Part shown: positions 36,493 through 46,196 of the stretch, one piece after another
How positions within the stretch are numbered: position 1 is the stretch's first letter
How the letters are laid out: every line of letters begins with the position of its first letter
Assembly: GCA_964526785.1 (NCBI GenBank)
Contig: CAZGMJ010000017.1
Location: forward strand, 17,612-81,611
Reading direction: 5' to 3'
Length of the DNA: 64,000 nucleotides
DNA from: CAZGMJ01 sp964526785
GTDB lineage: Bacteria > Planctomycetota > Phycisphaerae > Sedimentisphaerales > Anaerobacaceae
Translations under genes and position numbers: made by a program
The notes under the pieces: model-generated
What the model saw: the letters and a program-made list of their open reading frames with translations, nothing else
Database searches by the model: none
Told to the model about the DNA's origin: nothing

Positions 36493-37290
36493 ATGAAGCC
36501 GAATCGAATGGGGTTCACGCTTATTGAGCTTCTGGTCGTTATCGCGATCATCGCCATACTGATGGCGATACTCATGCCTGCCTTGCAGCGCGTCCGCAAA
36601 CAAGCGGCGGCCGTCGTCTGCCAATCCAATCTCCATCAGTGGGGACTGATCTGGGCTATGTACACGCAGGAGCATGACGGCTATTTCCCTACGGCCGTAC
36701 TGAGTTGGCGCGACCTTGTGAAAGCCTATCACAAGGACAAGGAGCAGAAGATTACGCTGTGCCCGAGAGCTACAAAGCCTTACACCGAAGGAGCCTCGCC
36801 TCCGTTCGGAGCGTGGGAACAAACCTGGGGCGAGGCGGAAGTGGACGATTCAGGCCAACCCTATGCGAGCAGTTACGGCATCAACCAATGGGTATACAAT
36901 CCATCGAAAGTTGTCGGCGGACGTATCCTTCAACAGGTCTGGAAAACGGCGAACGTCAAGGGCGCCGGTGACGTGCCGTGCTTCGGCGATTGTGCGATCA
37001 CGGGCGCCACTCCGGAAGACATGGACCGGCCACCCGCCAGACCTGACGATGTGGCGAACATCTGGGGTCAGGGCGGCAGTCGGGATGAAATCAGACGATT
37101 CTGTATGAATCGGCACGAGGGCCATATGAATATGCTGTTCCTCGACTGGTCCGTGCGAAAAGTGGGTTTGAAAGCGCTCTGGACGCTGAAATTCCATCGC
37201 AAGTGGAACACTGCAAATCGATTCACCGTGGCGGGCGGGGCCGTCGCCAGCGACTGGCCGCAGTGGATGCGCCACTTCAAGGACTACTGA
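36493..37290 (+). CDS. Prepilin-like N-terminal methylation domain protein
   Basis: The ATG at 36493 follows GGGAG and gives 265 residues. The type IV prepilin leader is MKPNRMG followed by FTLIELLVVIAIIAILMAIL, with the conserved Glu at position 5 after the cleavage Gly. NLHQWGLIWAMYTQEHDGYFP and FCMNRHEGHMNMLFLDWSV match the globular part shared by the large planctomycete/lentisphaeral pseudopilin-like families (a His-Asp region near the C-terminus). WPQWMRHFKDY closes the protein. It is probably exported and anchored or assembled in a pseudopilus, but no secretion genes are nearby. Confidence 0.85.
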   Translation: MKPNRMGFTLIELLVVIAIIAILMAILMPALQRVRKQAAAVVCQSNLHQWGLIWAMYTQEHDGYFPTAVLSWRDLVKAYHKDKEQKITLCPRATKPYTEGASPPFGAWEQTWGEAEVDDSGQPYASSYGINQWVYNPSKVVGGRILQQVWKTANVKGAGDVPCFGDCAITGATPEDMDRPPARPDDVANIWGQGGSRDEIRRFCMNRHEGHMNMLFLDWSVRKVGLKALWTLKFHRKWNTANRFTVAGGAVASDWPQWMRHFKDY

Positions 37291-37316
37291 GTGTATTGCC
37301 GACCACCATTGCAGTC

Positions 37317-37346
37317 AGGCAACAGCAGGACAGAATACTGTTGCCT
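37317..37346. terminator. Hairpin between convergent genes
   Basis: Perfect 9-bp arms AGGCAACAG / CTGTTGCCT around a 12-base loop, between the prepilin-like and ferredoxin genes. No U-run; possibly a bidirectional terminator. Confidence 0.45.
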
Positions 37347-37476
37347 CATGCCATGAATCCGTGGCGATCGCAGGCCAAGATCGCGATCTGTCCATAGCGA
37401 CCGAGCAAAGCGGCCCGGAATCAGCTAGAGCAAGCCGGTGCATGTTCCCCTACCAGCGAGATTGCGGCGGCGGACG

Positions 37477-38724
37477 TCATGCAGTTGTATCGCAGCGTTC
37501 AACAACAATCGCCTTGCTCGGTTTGGTCGGACATGCGGCTTCACACGCACCGCAGCCCGTGCACTTCTGTGGGTCAATGTGCGGGATCAGCGTGTACTCG
37601 GCCTCCGAAAAGACGTAGCGAATCGCATCGTAGGGGCACCATCGCATGCACGCCGAGCATTCTCTGTCATCCCCCAGCAGACAGATGTTCATATCTACCG
37701 CGGGCAAACCGATTTGCATATCGGCCTTGGCCTTTACCGACAGTGGTATTATGGCGCCGCTCGGGCAGACCTGCGTGCACAGCGTACAGTCTTCACGACA
37801 ATAATCGGCGTCGAACCGCAGCACAGGCGTGAAGAGACTCACGGCTCCCCCCTCTGCCATATCGCGCCGGATAATCCGGCTCGGGCAGACGCGAAGGCAA
37901 TTGCCGCAGCGCGTGCACAGCCCGACGAAGCGAGATTCGTCCCTGGCACCCGGGGGACGGAGAACCGCCCTGCCCTCGCTGCGACCCGGACCGATGAGCC
38001 ATGCCGCCCCCGCCCCTGCAGCAATGCCCAATACGCCGCGTCTTGACATGCGCGAATAGTTGGATTTCTCAGTGTTGTTCCTGTCAGCCTTGAAGATCGC
38101 CGAACGCGCAGATCTAGTCGCCGATGCAGTCTGATCCTGCAGTGCACCGAGTGGACATATCCTGCGGCACCAGAGATGAGGCCAGATACCGCTGATTACC
38201 AACACAATCAACAGTCCAAGCGCGGGCAACCAGATAGCGGCACCGTCACCAATTCGTCCGAGTAAGGCCCCGTTGCTCCAGATCGCCAGAGGATCCAACC
38301 ACAACAACAACGGCCAGCCCAATATGGCGCCGCCCATGGTCAACCAGACGATCCATCGCCCGACAGCCGGACATTGGGCGGGGCGGCTTCCGAGACGTTT
38401 GCCCGCGGCACTCACGGCGTCTGCGCAGAGTCCCAGCGGGCACAGCCACCTGCAGAAAAGCCGATGTCGAAACAGGACGGCCACCCCTATCAACAGTCCA
38501 GGCCAGACCCATGCGTGAAAAGTGCGACCTGCAAGCAGCCCGGAGAGTGCGACGAATGGGCTCAGGGCGCCTATGTAAACCAGCCAGGCGGCCCCACCAA
38601 CTGCAAACCATGTCAGCAGAACTGCGACAATGAAGCAGCCTGTTCGAACAGCCCATCGCAACTGCTCGCGTCTGTTCCGAACAGTTGAGTCGCCGGAAGA
38701 TTCTGCTATCATTCGGCCGCTCAC
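37477..38724 (-). CDS. NapH-like membrane polyferredoxin with Tat-like segment
   Basis: This 415-residue electron-transfer protein has an N-terminal membrane part (about four helices, residues 25-205). It carries two cytoplasmic-type motifs, CRWLCPLGLC and CRRICPLGAL, as in NapH/NosR. A linker SRRGVLGIAAGAGAAWLIG resembles a second, Tat-like anchor. The last 150 residues hold several 4Fe-4S clusters: CTRCGNCLRVCP, CTLCTQVCP, CSACMRWCP and CTGCGACEAACP. It starts at a GTG ten bases after AGGAGG, overlapping the upstream FAD-enzyme stop by four bases (GTGA). It probably passes electrons between quinol and the FAD protein or another partner. Confidence 0.82.
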   Translation of the reverse strand: MSGRMIAESSGDSTVRNRREQLRWAVRTGCFIVAVLLTWFAVGGAAWLVYIGALSPFVALSGLLAGRTFHAWVWPGLLIGVAVLFRHRLFCRWLCPLGLCADAVSAAGKRLGSRPAQCPAVGRWIVWLTMGGAILGWPLLLWLDPLAIWSNGALLGRIGDGAAIWLPALGLLIVLVISGIWPHLWCRRICPLGALQDQTASATRSARSAIFKADRNNTEKSNYSRMSRRGVLGIAAGAGAAWLIGPGRSEGRAVLRPPGARDESRFVGLCTRCGNCLRVCPSRIIRRDMAEGGAVSLFTPVLRFDADYCREDCTLCTQVCPSGAIIPLSVKAKADMQIGLPAVDMNICLLGDDRECSACMRWCPYDAIRYVFSEAEYTLIPHIDPQKCTGCGACEAACPTKPSKAIVVERCDTTA

Positions 38725-40118
38725 CCGAGATAGGCCTCCTGCTGCCTGAGAATTCTCTGGACTTTTTCAATCTCCACGTCCCGCGGACGGCAGCCGTCTT
38801 TGGCAGCTACAGCAGCAGCAACGCCCGCCCCATGTCCGGTTACAAAACAGTTCGGAATCAGACGGACGAGATCCGCCATCTGAATTTCCGCATCAATGCA
38901 TCGCCCCGCCGCTAGAACGTTGTCAACTTCGGCGGGAAGCAATGCCCCATAAGGTATCTGCCATTCGTGATGGTTCGCCCGCTCCGAGCCTCCCACGCCG
39001 ATAACATCGGAAAATTCCGTACGTTGGCGCAGATCATCCAGCGTCACCCGGTCGACACCGCGAAGAACACGCGTAATCCGAACACCCAACTGCGGGGCTG
39101 TCTCGACCAGATACAATCGTTCATATCCGGGTATCGTTCGGTTCTTCCGGAGGTTGTTCCAGATGAACTTGCGGTGGTTCATTTCCATACGTGTCAGCGT
39201 CGCTACATCCAGGCCATCCACTTCAGGCCCGTGCATGTTCACCCAGTTGATTCCCGCTACCGGCGTGGAACGGCCAAGGTGTCTGGGCTTCGGTGCGTTG
39301 GGGTCGATTTCGGCTTTGTTGACGCGGTCCAGATTGCCGATGCGTGAAACCAGTCCCACGTTGTGCGAACGATGTTCGAAGGCAGCCCCTGCCGCCGCGA
39401 ATATATCCCCGTCACCGGTGGCGTCTACGACCACCTTTGCCAGAACCGCCTGTCGGCCCGACTTGCTCTCGAAGACTCCGCCTCGGACTGCATTGCCATC
39501 AACGACGGCATCGGCGCCCCAACAGTGCAGAAAGACGTTCACGCCCGCCTGCTCGATCATCTCGACCATCACGTATTTGACCGCCTCGGCGTCAACCGTC
39601 GGATTTGCGCCGGGTCGTCGGTCAATGATAGCTCCGTCGAGCTTGTCGAGTCGACGCATGATTTCCTCTCCGATGCCCTGACAAACCTGTTTGCCGCCGG
39701 TGACGATATGCCCGAGCACCAGCAGTACAAGTCCGCCCGTCCAGAGCCCGCCGAAGTGCCCGTATCGTTCCACCAGAGTTACTCGCGCGCCCGCCCTGCT
39801 GGCTGCGATAGCGGCCACCACACCGGCCGGTCCGCCACCTACTACCAGCACATCCGTCTCATCCAGGACCGGCAGTTCACGACGCGGCTGAATCACTTTG
39901 CCGTCAGCGAGCATCGCATTCCTGCGATCCTCCCGGACATTGCGCTCGCTGATGATCGAACTTTGAAAACCGCCGGAGGGGCCAATGGCCTCGGCTGATG
40001 CCGGCGGACTGGTATCATCGCCGAAGACCTGTCGGCCGTGTAGCGCTCCCAGCCCGGCCGTCAGGCCGGTAGCACCCAGCGCACGAAGACAATCACGTCG
40101 ATTCATCGATTTACTCAT
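38721..40118 (-). CDS. Tat-exported FAD-dependent oxidoreductase
   Basis: The 465-residue flavoprotein starts after a GAGGAG-containing leader. The N-terminal segment MNRRDCLRALGATGLTAGLG is a twin-arginine-like signal with weak RR context. The FAD-binding Rossmann fold follows at about residues 88-120 (DVLVVGGGPAGVVAAIAASR, then a VTLVERYGHFGG loop). The closing block VDNVLAAGRCIDAEIQM matches the C-terminal FAD contact of the FAD_oxidored family. Such proteins occur beside carbohydrate genes in planctomycetes, with unknown substrates. Translational coupling to the polyferredoxin suggests a joint electron chain. Confidence 0.82.
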   Translation of the reverse strand: MSKSMNRRDCLRALGATGLTAGLGALHGRQVFGDDTSPPASAEAIGPSGGFQSSIISERNVREDRRNAMLADGKVIQPRRELPVLDETDVLVVGGGPAGVVAAIAASRAGARVTLVERYGHFGGLWTGGLVLLVLGHIVTGGKQVCQGIGEEIMRRLDKLDGAIIDRRPGANPTVDAEAVKYVMVEMIEQAGVNVFLHCWGADAVVDGNAVRGGVFESKSGRQAVLAKVVVDATGDGDIFAAAGAAFEHRSHNVGLVSRIGNLDRVNKAEIDPNAPKPRHLGRSTPVAGINWVNMHGPEVDGLDVATLTRMEMNHRKFIWNNLRKNRTIPGYERLYLVETAPQLGVRITRVLRGVDRVTLDDLRQRTEFSDVIGVGGSERANHHEWQIPYGALLPAEVDNVLAAGRCIDAEIQMADLVRLIPNCFVTGHGAGVAAAVAAKDGCRPRDVEIEKVQRILRQQEAYLG

Positions 40119-40292
40119 ACCTCAACTCCTCAAGTACGAAATAGTTGGAATTACAGATGTCCAGACCTGCCATATCAACCCATATCATATGCCAACGTAT
40201 TTAAGACAACGCCCCGCGATCCTACTTCCCGAAGCTGCCATCTCAGACGGCTGCCGCGACATACCAAGTGAACCTCTTTAATATGCCACTCA

Positions 40293-43200
40293 TTACTTAT
40301 TCGCGAGCTCATATCGCATCATTGCTTCATACAGCGCAAGTTGAATATCCAGAATCTCATCGAAGCTCACCTTACACGCCCTTTCAGTGCTCAACCCGTG
40401 GGGGCATTCAAACGTGAAACTCGTTGCCCCACTGACATGATACATCGCACTGGTCAGGTTGAATGAAGAGGGATGTCTGCCGGCTTCCGCTCTGGGCTCA
40501 AATAGCCCTCCATGCGGGAGATTGCGTCCTTCGAGCATCGCATAATATGTCGCAGCCAACTGCCTGACGTCCTGCTGCTTTTCCATCGGAACGTATGCCG
40601 GACGTAACAATGCGGGTTTGCTTTCGTGGCTATGGAGAGAAACTGCCAGGTCGGGGCCCTCCCGAGCAGCCACCTGCAGAATCGCAGGAGCCTCGCCGCT
40701 CAGCGGAGCGAAAAACTCATCGTGCATGGGATTGATCCCCGCATCGTTGAAGTAGCATCCGAGGAACTGCACGTTGTCGCCGGTCATCGGGTGCTGCCTC
40801 TTGCTCTGGGGCCAGCCGCAGAACGTATCGTCGCTCCATGTGCCCTGGCCCCAGAATCGCAAATCGCCCCCGGTCATCCCCACCAGTGCACGAGGTTCAA
40901 ATCTGGCGATGCCGTCCGGATTGCCCGCGGGAATGATAAGCAGTCGGCACTTCTTGCCCAACTGCCGCAATTCGTCCTGCTGTCTGCCGCGCAGGTCTCG
41001 GCCGGTATCCATTACAGAGATTAGACTCATCAGCCCCGTCAGCGCCTCTACTTCGTGGCCGTGCACGGGGCCAACGAAGAGAATAACAGGCTTGTACCGC
41101 GATTCTTTGTCCATATATGCGGACGCCTGACGGCCCCCGATAGCGGAGTTGAAGTTGGCCTTGTGAGGAACGCGCTCACGATCACCAAAGCTTACCAGAT
41201 GAACCGCACGTCCGCCCGGGCTCTTCGCTATAACTTCAACTGTGCCCGTTTTCAACCGATCGAGCAGTTGAGTCGCTTTCTCAACGCTGCCCACCCAGAA
41301 ATCAGGCAGCGTCCTATCGGGTATTCGTTCTCTGGCCTGCTGGGACGTCATCGCAGGATACTCTCGGGCTGCGATTCCTACCTGCCTCTGAACGCCGGTG
41401 GCCAACGGCCGGTCGATCCTGCGCCCCGTTCCGGTCCGTTTGATGTGCCCGCCCAACGATCCTCTGCTGTCAAAGATCACCTGCCATCTGCCCAGGGATG
41501 TGTTCACCTGCACGCCGCAACGGCCGTCGCTCTCGATCAATTCGACATCGTCCATCTGCTGCAAATTGCGATCGCCTACCTGAATCACGTGCAGAAATAC
41601 GTCACTCTTTCGCGCCTTGCCGGGCGTCACTTCAACCCGCCAACCGCCCATCATCGCAAGGTTTTCTTCGTCGAGACCGGTTCGCAGGATATCCCAGTTC
41701 TTACCGGCGGCCCAGAACTCTTTGCCCGAACCACCGACAGTTCGCAGAACCGCATCTGCGGGCAATACCGTCTTACAGAGCATGGCCCCATCCCGATGCG
41801 CAGCGCGAACGACTTTTCCCGTAACGGCCGGTTCATGGGCAGTGTGCAGCAGCCAATCCTTACGGTAGTCGGCATTTGTAGAAACCACACGGTCGAAGAC
41901 CACGAAATGCTCAGGCGGCAGGAACACTAACTGGCGCGTGGCCATGTCACATTTTTCAGGCGGTGCCTCCGAACCTCCGCGGCGGTAACACGCTGTAGCA
42001 TCCCCGGCCACGTACACGTAATCGCGATTGGTCTCGAAGGCCTTCACAATCGAACCGAGTTGCCTGTGCTGTCCGCCGTGATTGCCGACCACCTTCCCTC
42101 CCCAGTAGCGAGCGGGCGGCTCATTGGGCTGATGAATCACCACGCAGTTGTGCGCCACCGTTTGCGCGTAGTAGTTGGCCAGATGCTCCCCATTGTCGAA
42201 CTCTTTGTATCGGGTCCCCGAATCCAGCGCAAGAAAGCCCTTGTGATAGATCACGAAGTTCAATGCATCGTAGTGGCGATGTTGCGAGAGGGTGCCACCA
42301 CACGAGAACATGCAGTATGTGTCGGCGGCGCTCATGCCGCTGCGCATAAACACCTGGCCCATGTTTTCAAAGTGCCTTGCCGGCGGCAAATCGTCAGGAT
42401 CAAACTTGTCGACGGGCATTTGACTATGGGTCAGCAGGAACGGATACATGAACCAACTGTCGCTGTAACTTTGGCGGGGAACAATGCTCTGGACGTACGC
42501 GGCCAAGGCTGCCTCTTTCGGACGCTCTTCGGCGTACAAATGCCGGACATTCGCCATGTGCGTGTAGAGTTGGTGGGCGGGCAATCGGTTCGTCGTATGG
42601 GGCGTGTCGCCATAGCCGAACTCCAGCGGTCCTTCCTCACTTTCAATCCAGTTCCATATCACGTAATTCGCCAGCCATGCGCTGTGTTGCCAGTCCGGAG
42701 CGATATTCTCGCCGGTCGCGGAGAGCCACGTGTAGAAGAAGTTCTGTTCCGACCATGGATAGGCGCCAAGCACATAGCCGAGCGTTGCGGAGGCCCCGCC
42801 GCCGTCGTCGCCGCACGCCTTGCGCCGATGCTCCAGCAGCCTCATGTTCTCATTGCGTCCCCAGACGAGCCATTCATCAATCTTCTCACTCTCTATGCCG
42901 GTCCCGAAGGCGGTACAGCCGACGAACCACAGACAATTGCGCACGCCATAGAAGCCGGTGCTGTAGCCGCTCATATTCTCGCGGTAGATCGCAGGTTTGG
43001 CGGTAATCACTCTGTCAATCGCCCGCACCAGGCGAGACATGTACTCTCTCCGTTGCTGCTGCGTGAGATCCTCGTAGAGCCAGTCCCACGCCAGCGTCGC
43101 ATGAACGCGCGAGGTTGAGTACCAGTTGACGCTCGTCTTCTCACGAAAACACCTGTCATAGAATTCGATACTCGCATCCAGACAGTTGAGCGCCAGTTCC

Positions 43201-43559
43201 AAGTACCGCTTATCATTTGTCACTCGATAGACAAAAGCTGACCAGGCCGCCTCTCGGCCATAGTCTCTTGTATCGAGTTCCCTGCCGGTCTTCGACCGTT
43301 CGGCGAGTCGATCCACCCGCTCCTTGAGCATCGAGTACCATGCTTTCTCGGCACCAAGCGCCCGCTTTTGTACTGCGGGCCAGGTCTCGGCGTTGAAGAA
43401 CAACCGCGGGTGATCCTCTCGTATCGACCGCGTCCATTCGGGCATCTCTGCGGCATCAGTGGCTGTTACCCCCAAACTGCAGGCGACAAATATCAGCAAC
43501 AGAACCGCTTGCGCCATCGGCACCCGATTCATACGGCTTCGACCAACTTCTGTGTTCAT
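40293..43559 (-). CDS. Heparinase II/III-like lyase fused to M14 zinc carboxypeptidase
   Basis: I start at the ATG at 43559, seven bases after GGGAGG, giving 1088 residues with a signal peptide (hydrophobic LLLIFVACSLGV). Residues about 40-360 form the alpha/alpha barrel and 370-720 the beta domain of heparinase II/III family polysaccharide lyases: HPRLFFNAETWPAVQ, LSQHRHYDALNFVIYHKG, GTRYKEFDNG. From about residue 780 there is an intact M14 peptidase. Zinc ligands are His833 and Glu836 (VHGHEVEA) and His976 (SLHSHES), the catalytic Glu1051 is in SFTFECPHG, and IPAGNPDGIARF is the conserved substrate block. The combination would attack both glycan and peptide bonds, perhaps of a glycoprotein or peptidoglycan-like polymer. 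The fusion is read in a continuous frame. Confidence 0.85.
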   Translation of the reverse strand: MNTEVGRSRMNRVPMAQAVLLLIFVACSLGVTATDAAEMPEWTRSIREDHPRLFFNAETWPAVQKRALGAEKAWYSMLKERVDRLAERSKTGRELDTRDYGREAAWSAFVYRVTNDKRYLELALNCLDASIEFYDRCFREKTSVNWYSTSRVHATLAWDWLYEDLTQQQRREYMSRLVRAIDRVITAKPAIYRENMSGYSTGFYGVRNCLWFVGCTAFGTGIESEKIDEWLVWGRNENMRLLEHRRKACGDDGGGASATLGYVLGAYPWSEQNFFYTWLSATGENIAPDWQHSAWLANYVIWNWIESEEGPLEFGYGDTPHTTNRLPAHQLYTHMANVRHLYAEERPKEAALAAYVQSIVPRQSYSDSWFMYPFLLTHSQMPVDKFDPDDLPPARHFENMGQVFMRSGMSAADTYCMFSCGGTLSQHRHYDALNFVIYHKGFLALDSGTRYKEFDNGEHLANYYAQTVAHNCVVIHQPNEPPARYWGGKVVGNHGGQHRQLGSIVKAFETNRDYVYVAGDATACYRRGGSEAPPEKCDMATRQLVFLPPEHFVVFDRVVSTNADYRKDWLLHTAHEPAVTGKVVRAAHRDGAMLCKTVLPADAVLRTVGGSGKEFWAAGKNWDILRTGLDEENLAMMGGWRVEVTPGKARKSDVFLHVIQVGDRNLQQMDDVELIESDGRCGVQVNTSLGRWQVIFDSRGSLGGHIKRTGTGRRIDRPLATGVQRQVGIAAREYPAMTSQQARERIPDRTLPDFWVGSVEKATQLLDRLKTGTVEVIAKSPGGRAVHLVSFGDRERVPHKANFNSAIGGRQASAYMDKESRYKPVILFVGPVHGHEVEALTGLMSLISVMDTGRDLRGRQQDELRQLGKKCRLLIIPAGNPDGIARFEPRALVGMTGGDLRFWGQGTWSDDTFCGWPQSKRQHPMTGDNVQFLGCYFNDAGINPMHDEFFAPLSGEAPAILQVAAREGPDLAVSLHSHESKPALLRPAYVPMEKQQDVRQLAATYYAMLEGRNLPHGGLFEPRAEAGRHPSSFNLTSAMYHVSGATSFTFECPHGLSTERACKVSFDEILDIQLALYEAMMRYELANK

Positions 43560-43710
43560 GGACATGCCTCCCATATAGGCTTAGCGACAGCACGTTTTGT
43601 GTCGCATGGTACACTATTCCTGCGTTGCGGCCAAGCGAGACCGTAGAGCCCGAGCACCCGGGAGACCGGGGTGTAGATTCACCGGTGCCCGGAGATTCGT
43701 CCAGCCGGGT

Positions 43711-46035
43711 TTAGTCCCCCTTCGCAACCGCCAGTTCAAGCACGGCGTAGCCGTCGATCTCGAAATGTTCGACCATGATCTCAACGGTCTTGTCGGTGGG
43801 CAGTTCGATGGTTCCGACATCGCGAGTCGGTCCGTGCCAGGTCCAGTTGTCTATCACGAGACGACCATCGACGGTCACGCGAACTCCGTCGTCGCTGAGC
43901 GTCGTGAATTCCCATGTGCCGGCCGATAGGGGCAATCTCGTCGTGGCGATCATGCCGAAGTAGTCGCCCCCAAGTTTAGCATTCGTCACTTCGCTGGACA
44001 ATCCCTGGTCGCTCGGTCCGCCCCATCCGTAGCTGAGAACCAGTTGCCCGGTTCCGACACGGACTGCTGAATCGTTTTCGGCCAGCGAACGCCACGCCGA
44101 GTAGTCTTCGCGCGGATCCGTCTCTTTCGTCCATTTGAAGAATGTAGCATCCCAGGCAGCCGAGACGAGCGTACCGCTGATATCCTGCTGAAAATCTCCA
44201 GAACGGACATGTACCGCATAAGGATGCACGCCAGGTTGTGCGGCAGATACAGTGTAGGTGGCCGGCCGGTCAGCCCCGTCGGCGCGGGCGATGTTGCCCG
44301 TGACCCCTTCCCCCGAGAGGACTATCTTCGCCCTGCGAGGAATCCTGTGCAGGCCGTACTGGACCATATTGCCTTTATCTCGCAATAGACGAATCAACGG
44401 AGACTCGTGATCCCAGGGGCCCCAAGCCGTCATGATGATGTTGGAACGGCCGCGGAGGGGTTTGCGGGCGCCAACCGGATGTGTCCGCCCAAGCGCAGAG
44501 TACGCAGGCTTCTCGATTTTCGCAACAGCAGAATCATCAATTCGCTTGACGACAACAGCCTCCTCGGCCTGTATCTCTGTCCCAACATCTTCAAAAGAAT
44601 TATCACCGAGCAGAACCTCACTGGGGCCTCTGAACTGGCAGGCCACCAGATCACCCGCGAAGGTGTTAAACGCAACAAGGTTGTCTTTTGAAGCGGTGCC
44701 GTTCGCCCTGGCCCATGGCTTGTTCGCAAAATTACCTTCAGGGTCCCACCACAGGTGCACTGCGCACTTGTTGTTCCTGAAGGCATTGTCCACGATGCGA
44801 TTGGCTCTGCCGTGCTCGATGTTCACGCCGCCCCGCTCAAGTCCATACGCCATTTGACCATTGCCTTGAAACCGGTTGGCCGCAATGAGCGTGTCCTGCG
44901 AATATCCGCCCCATACGCCGCATATGGCATTCTCAACCAGTCTGTTGTCATAGAAGATATTGCCGAAGGAAAAGGTCATCTCAATTCCATGCGCGGCGGC
45001 GTAGGAAAAATCGTTGCGGATCAGCAGATTGTCGTTGTTTCCACGTCGACGGTGCCACTCCACAGGCCTGGAAGATGCATCTCCCAGAGCCTCCCGGCCG
45101 GCAAATCCGAAGAAGCCATCCCCTCCATGCGTTGCACTGTTTTCTGCGATGACGTTGTCGTTGTTCTGCTCAAACATCAGGATGCCGGCCGAGTCCTGGC
45201 CCCGATTATACACGCCGTGGCTGTATCCCCGGATGCAGAAGTCGCACGCATTGCGAGTGATAGTATTCCTGTTCGATCGCCACATCGCGATACCCCAGCC
45301 CGAATTGAACGAGAAGTCGTTGTCGTATATCTTCGAATCGTTCACCCGATCGATGCACAAGGCGTTCTGGCCATGCCTGACTGTGCAATCCCGAATGGTA
45401 ATCCCGTCGGAATCCTCCACATAAATCGCCGAGCCGTAATTTCTCAGCCATTCGTTGTCCTCGTTGTTGTGCGGAAAGAGCCAGTCGCCACTGTCCTCCG
45501 CCAGTGGCGTAGATCGAAGGTATGCTCGCCGGTTGTCCGATGCATCGATCGCCTCCAGCATCAAACCATCTGCATTCGTAGCCCAAATTCCTCCATGGAA
45601 ACCGCTTACTCGCGCGCCCCGCAGCGTGACGTCAGACTGGCCGTTGATGCGTATTCCAAAGCCTTTGTATTGGTCAGGTCTGCAGTCTCCGGGCGCGCCT
45701 CGCAGCGCACTGTCCGCCGCAAATTCGATTTCGATGTTCGAAGCAACAACGTGTATGACTCCGTCGCCGTTCTCGTCTTCTACTACCGTACCGGCCGGCA
45801 CGATAATTCGGCAAGATGCGCTGATGCGGATATCATCCGCAGTGACATGCACCGTAGAAGCCGCCCGTATGGGCAAACAGCAGAACACGACAAGCAGAAA
45901 CACGAGCATGTATGACGCCGTTGAGAACACGGTTCGGACACGGTTGGTGCTGTATGCCGTGCCGCCATCTTGATTCCTGCCGGACAACCCGGCTTTATCT
46001 ATGTTTTCACATAACACGTTTTGCACCTGCCTCAT
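43711..46035 (-). CDS. Secreted parallel beta-helix protein with C-terminal PA14-like domain
   Basis: The ATG at 46035 is used rather than an upstream TTG. The roughly 45 residues before the hydrophobic signal core (MLVFLLVVFCCLPI) are unusually long, so the true start may be internal. Residues about 55-530 are a NosD/pectate-lyase-type right-handed beta-helix with many rungs of the form NTITRN, NVIAENSATH and NIFYDNRLVENA. Residues about 625-772 resemble a PA14 carbohydrate-binding domain, with TWEFTTLSDDGVRVTVDG and NTWH-like turns. It probably binds or cleaves an acidic polysaccharide at the cell surface. It lies between the lyase-peptidase and the iminopeptidase genes on the same strand. 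Confidence 0.78.
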   Translation of the reverse strand: MRQVQNVLCENIDKAGLSGRNQDGGTAYSTNRVRTVFSTASYMLVFLLVVFCCLPIRAASTVHVTADDIRISASCRIIVPAGTVVEDENGDGVIHVVASNIEIEFAADSALRGAPGDCRPDQYKGFGIRINGQSDVTLRGARVSGFHGGIWATNADGLMLEAIDASDNRRAYLRSTPLAEDSGDWLFPHNNEDNEWLRNYGSAIYVEDSDGITIRDCTVRHGQNALCIDRVNDSKIYDNDFSFNSGWGIAMWRSNRNTITRNACDFCIRGYSHGVYNRGQDSAGILMFEQNNDNVIAENSATHGGDGFFGFAGREALGDASSRPVEWHRRRGNNDNLLIRNDFSYAAAHGIEMTFSFGNIFYDNRLVENAICGVWGGYSQDTLIAANRFQGNGQMAYGLERGGVNIEHGRANRIVDNAFRNNKCAVHLWWDPEGNFANKPWARANGTASKDNLVAFNTFAGDLVACQFRGPSEVLLGDNSFEDVGTEIQAEEAVVVKRIDDSAVAKIEKPAYSALGRTHPVGARKPLRGRSNIIMTAWGPWDHESPLIRLLRDKGNMVQYGLHRIPRRAKIVLSGEGVTGNIARADGADRPATYTVSAAQPGVHPYAVHVRSGDFQQDISGTLVSAAWDATFFKWTKETDPREDYSAWRSLAENDSAVRVGTGQLVLSYGWGGPSDQGLSSEVTNAKLGGDYFGMIATTRLPLSAGTWEFTTLSDDGVRVTVDGRLVIDNWTWHGPTRDVGTIELPTDKTVEIMVEHFEIDGYAVLELAVAKGD

Positions 46036-46196
46036 TTCTGCGATCAAGTCGCTCGATCGGTGAATGTATCACATGTGCCCGGAGCAGTCGACCTCGTTTC
46101 CACCCCAGCCATGCATTAGCACGATCATGTCACATGGAATGTCAAACAGCAGTACACAGAACGTGCAACCAACCTTCTTTGCCCCGCGCCGACGTC

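Noticed and set aside
44755..45915. 386-codon plus-strand frame opposite the beta-helix gene
   Set aside because: Antisense shadow: the minus strand encodes regular beta-helix rungs, while this frame shows no domain or start signal.
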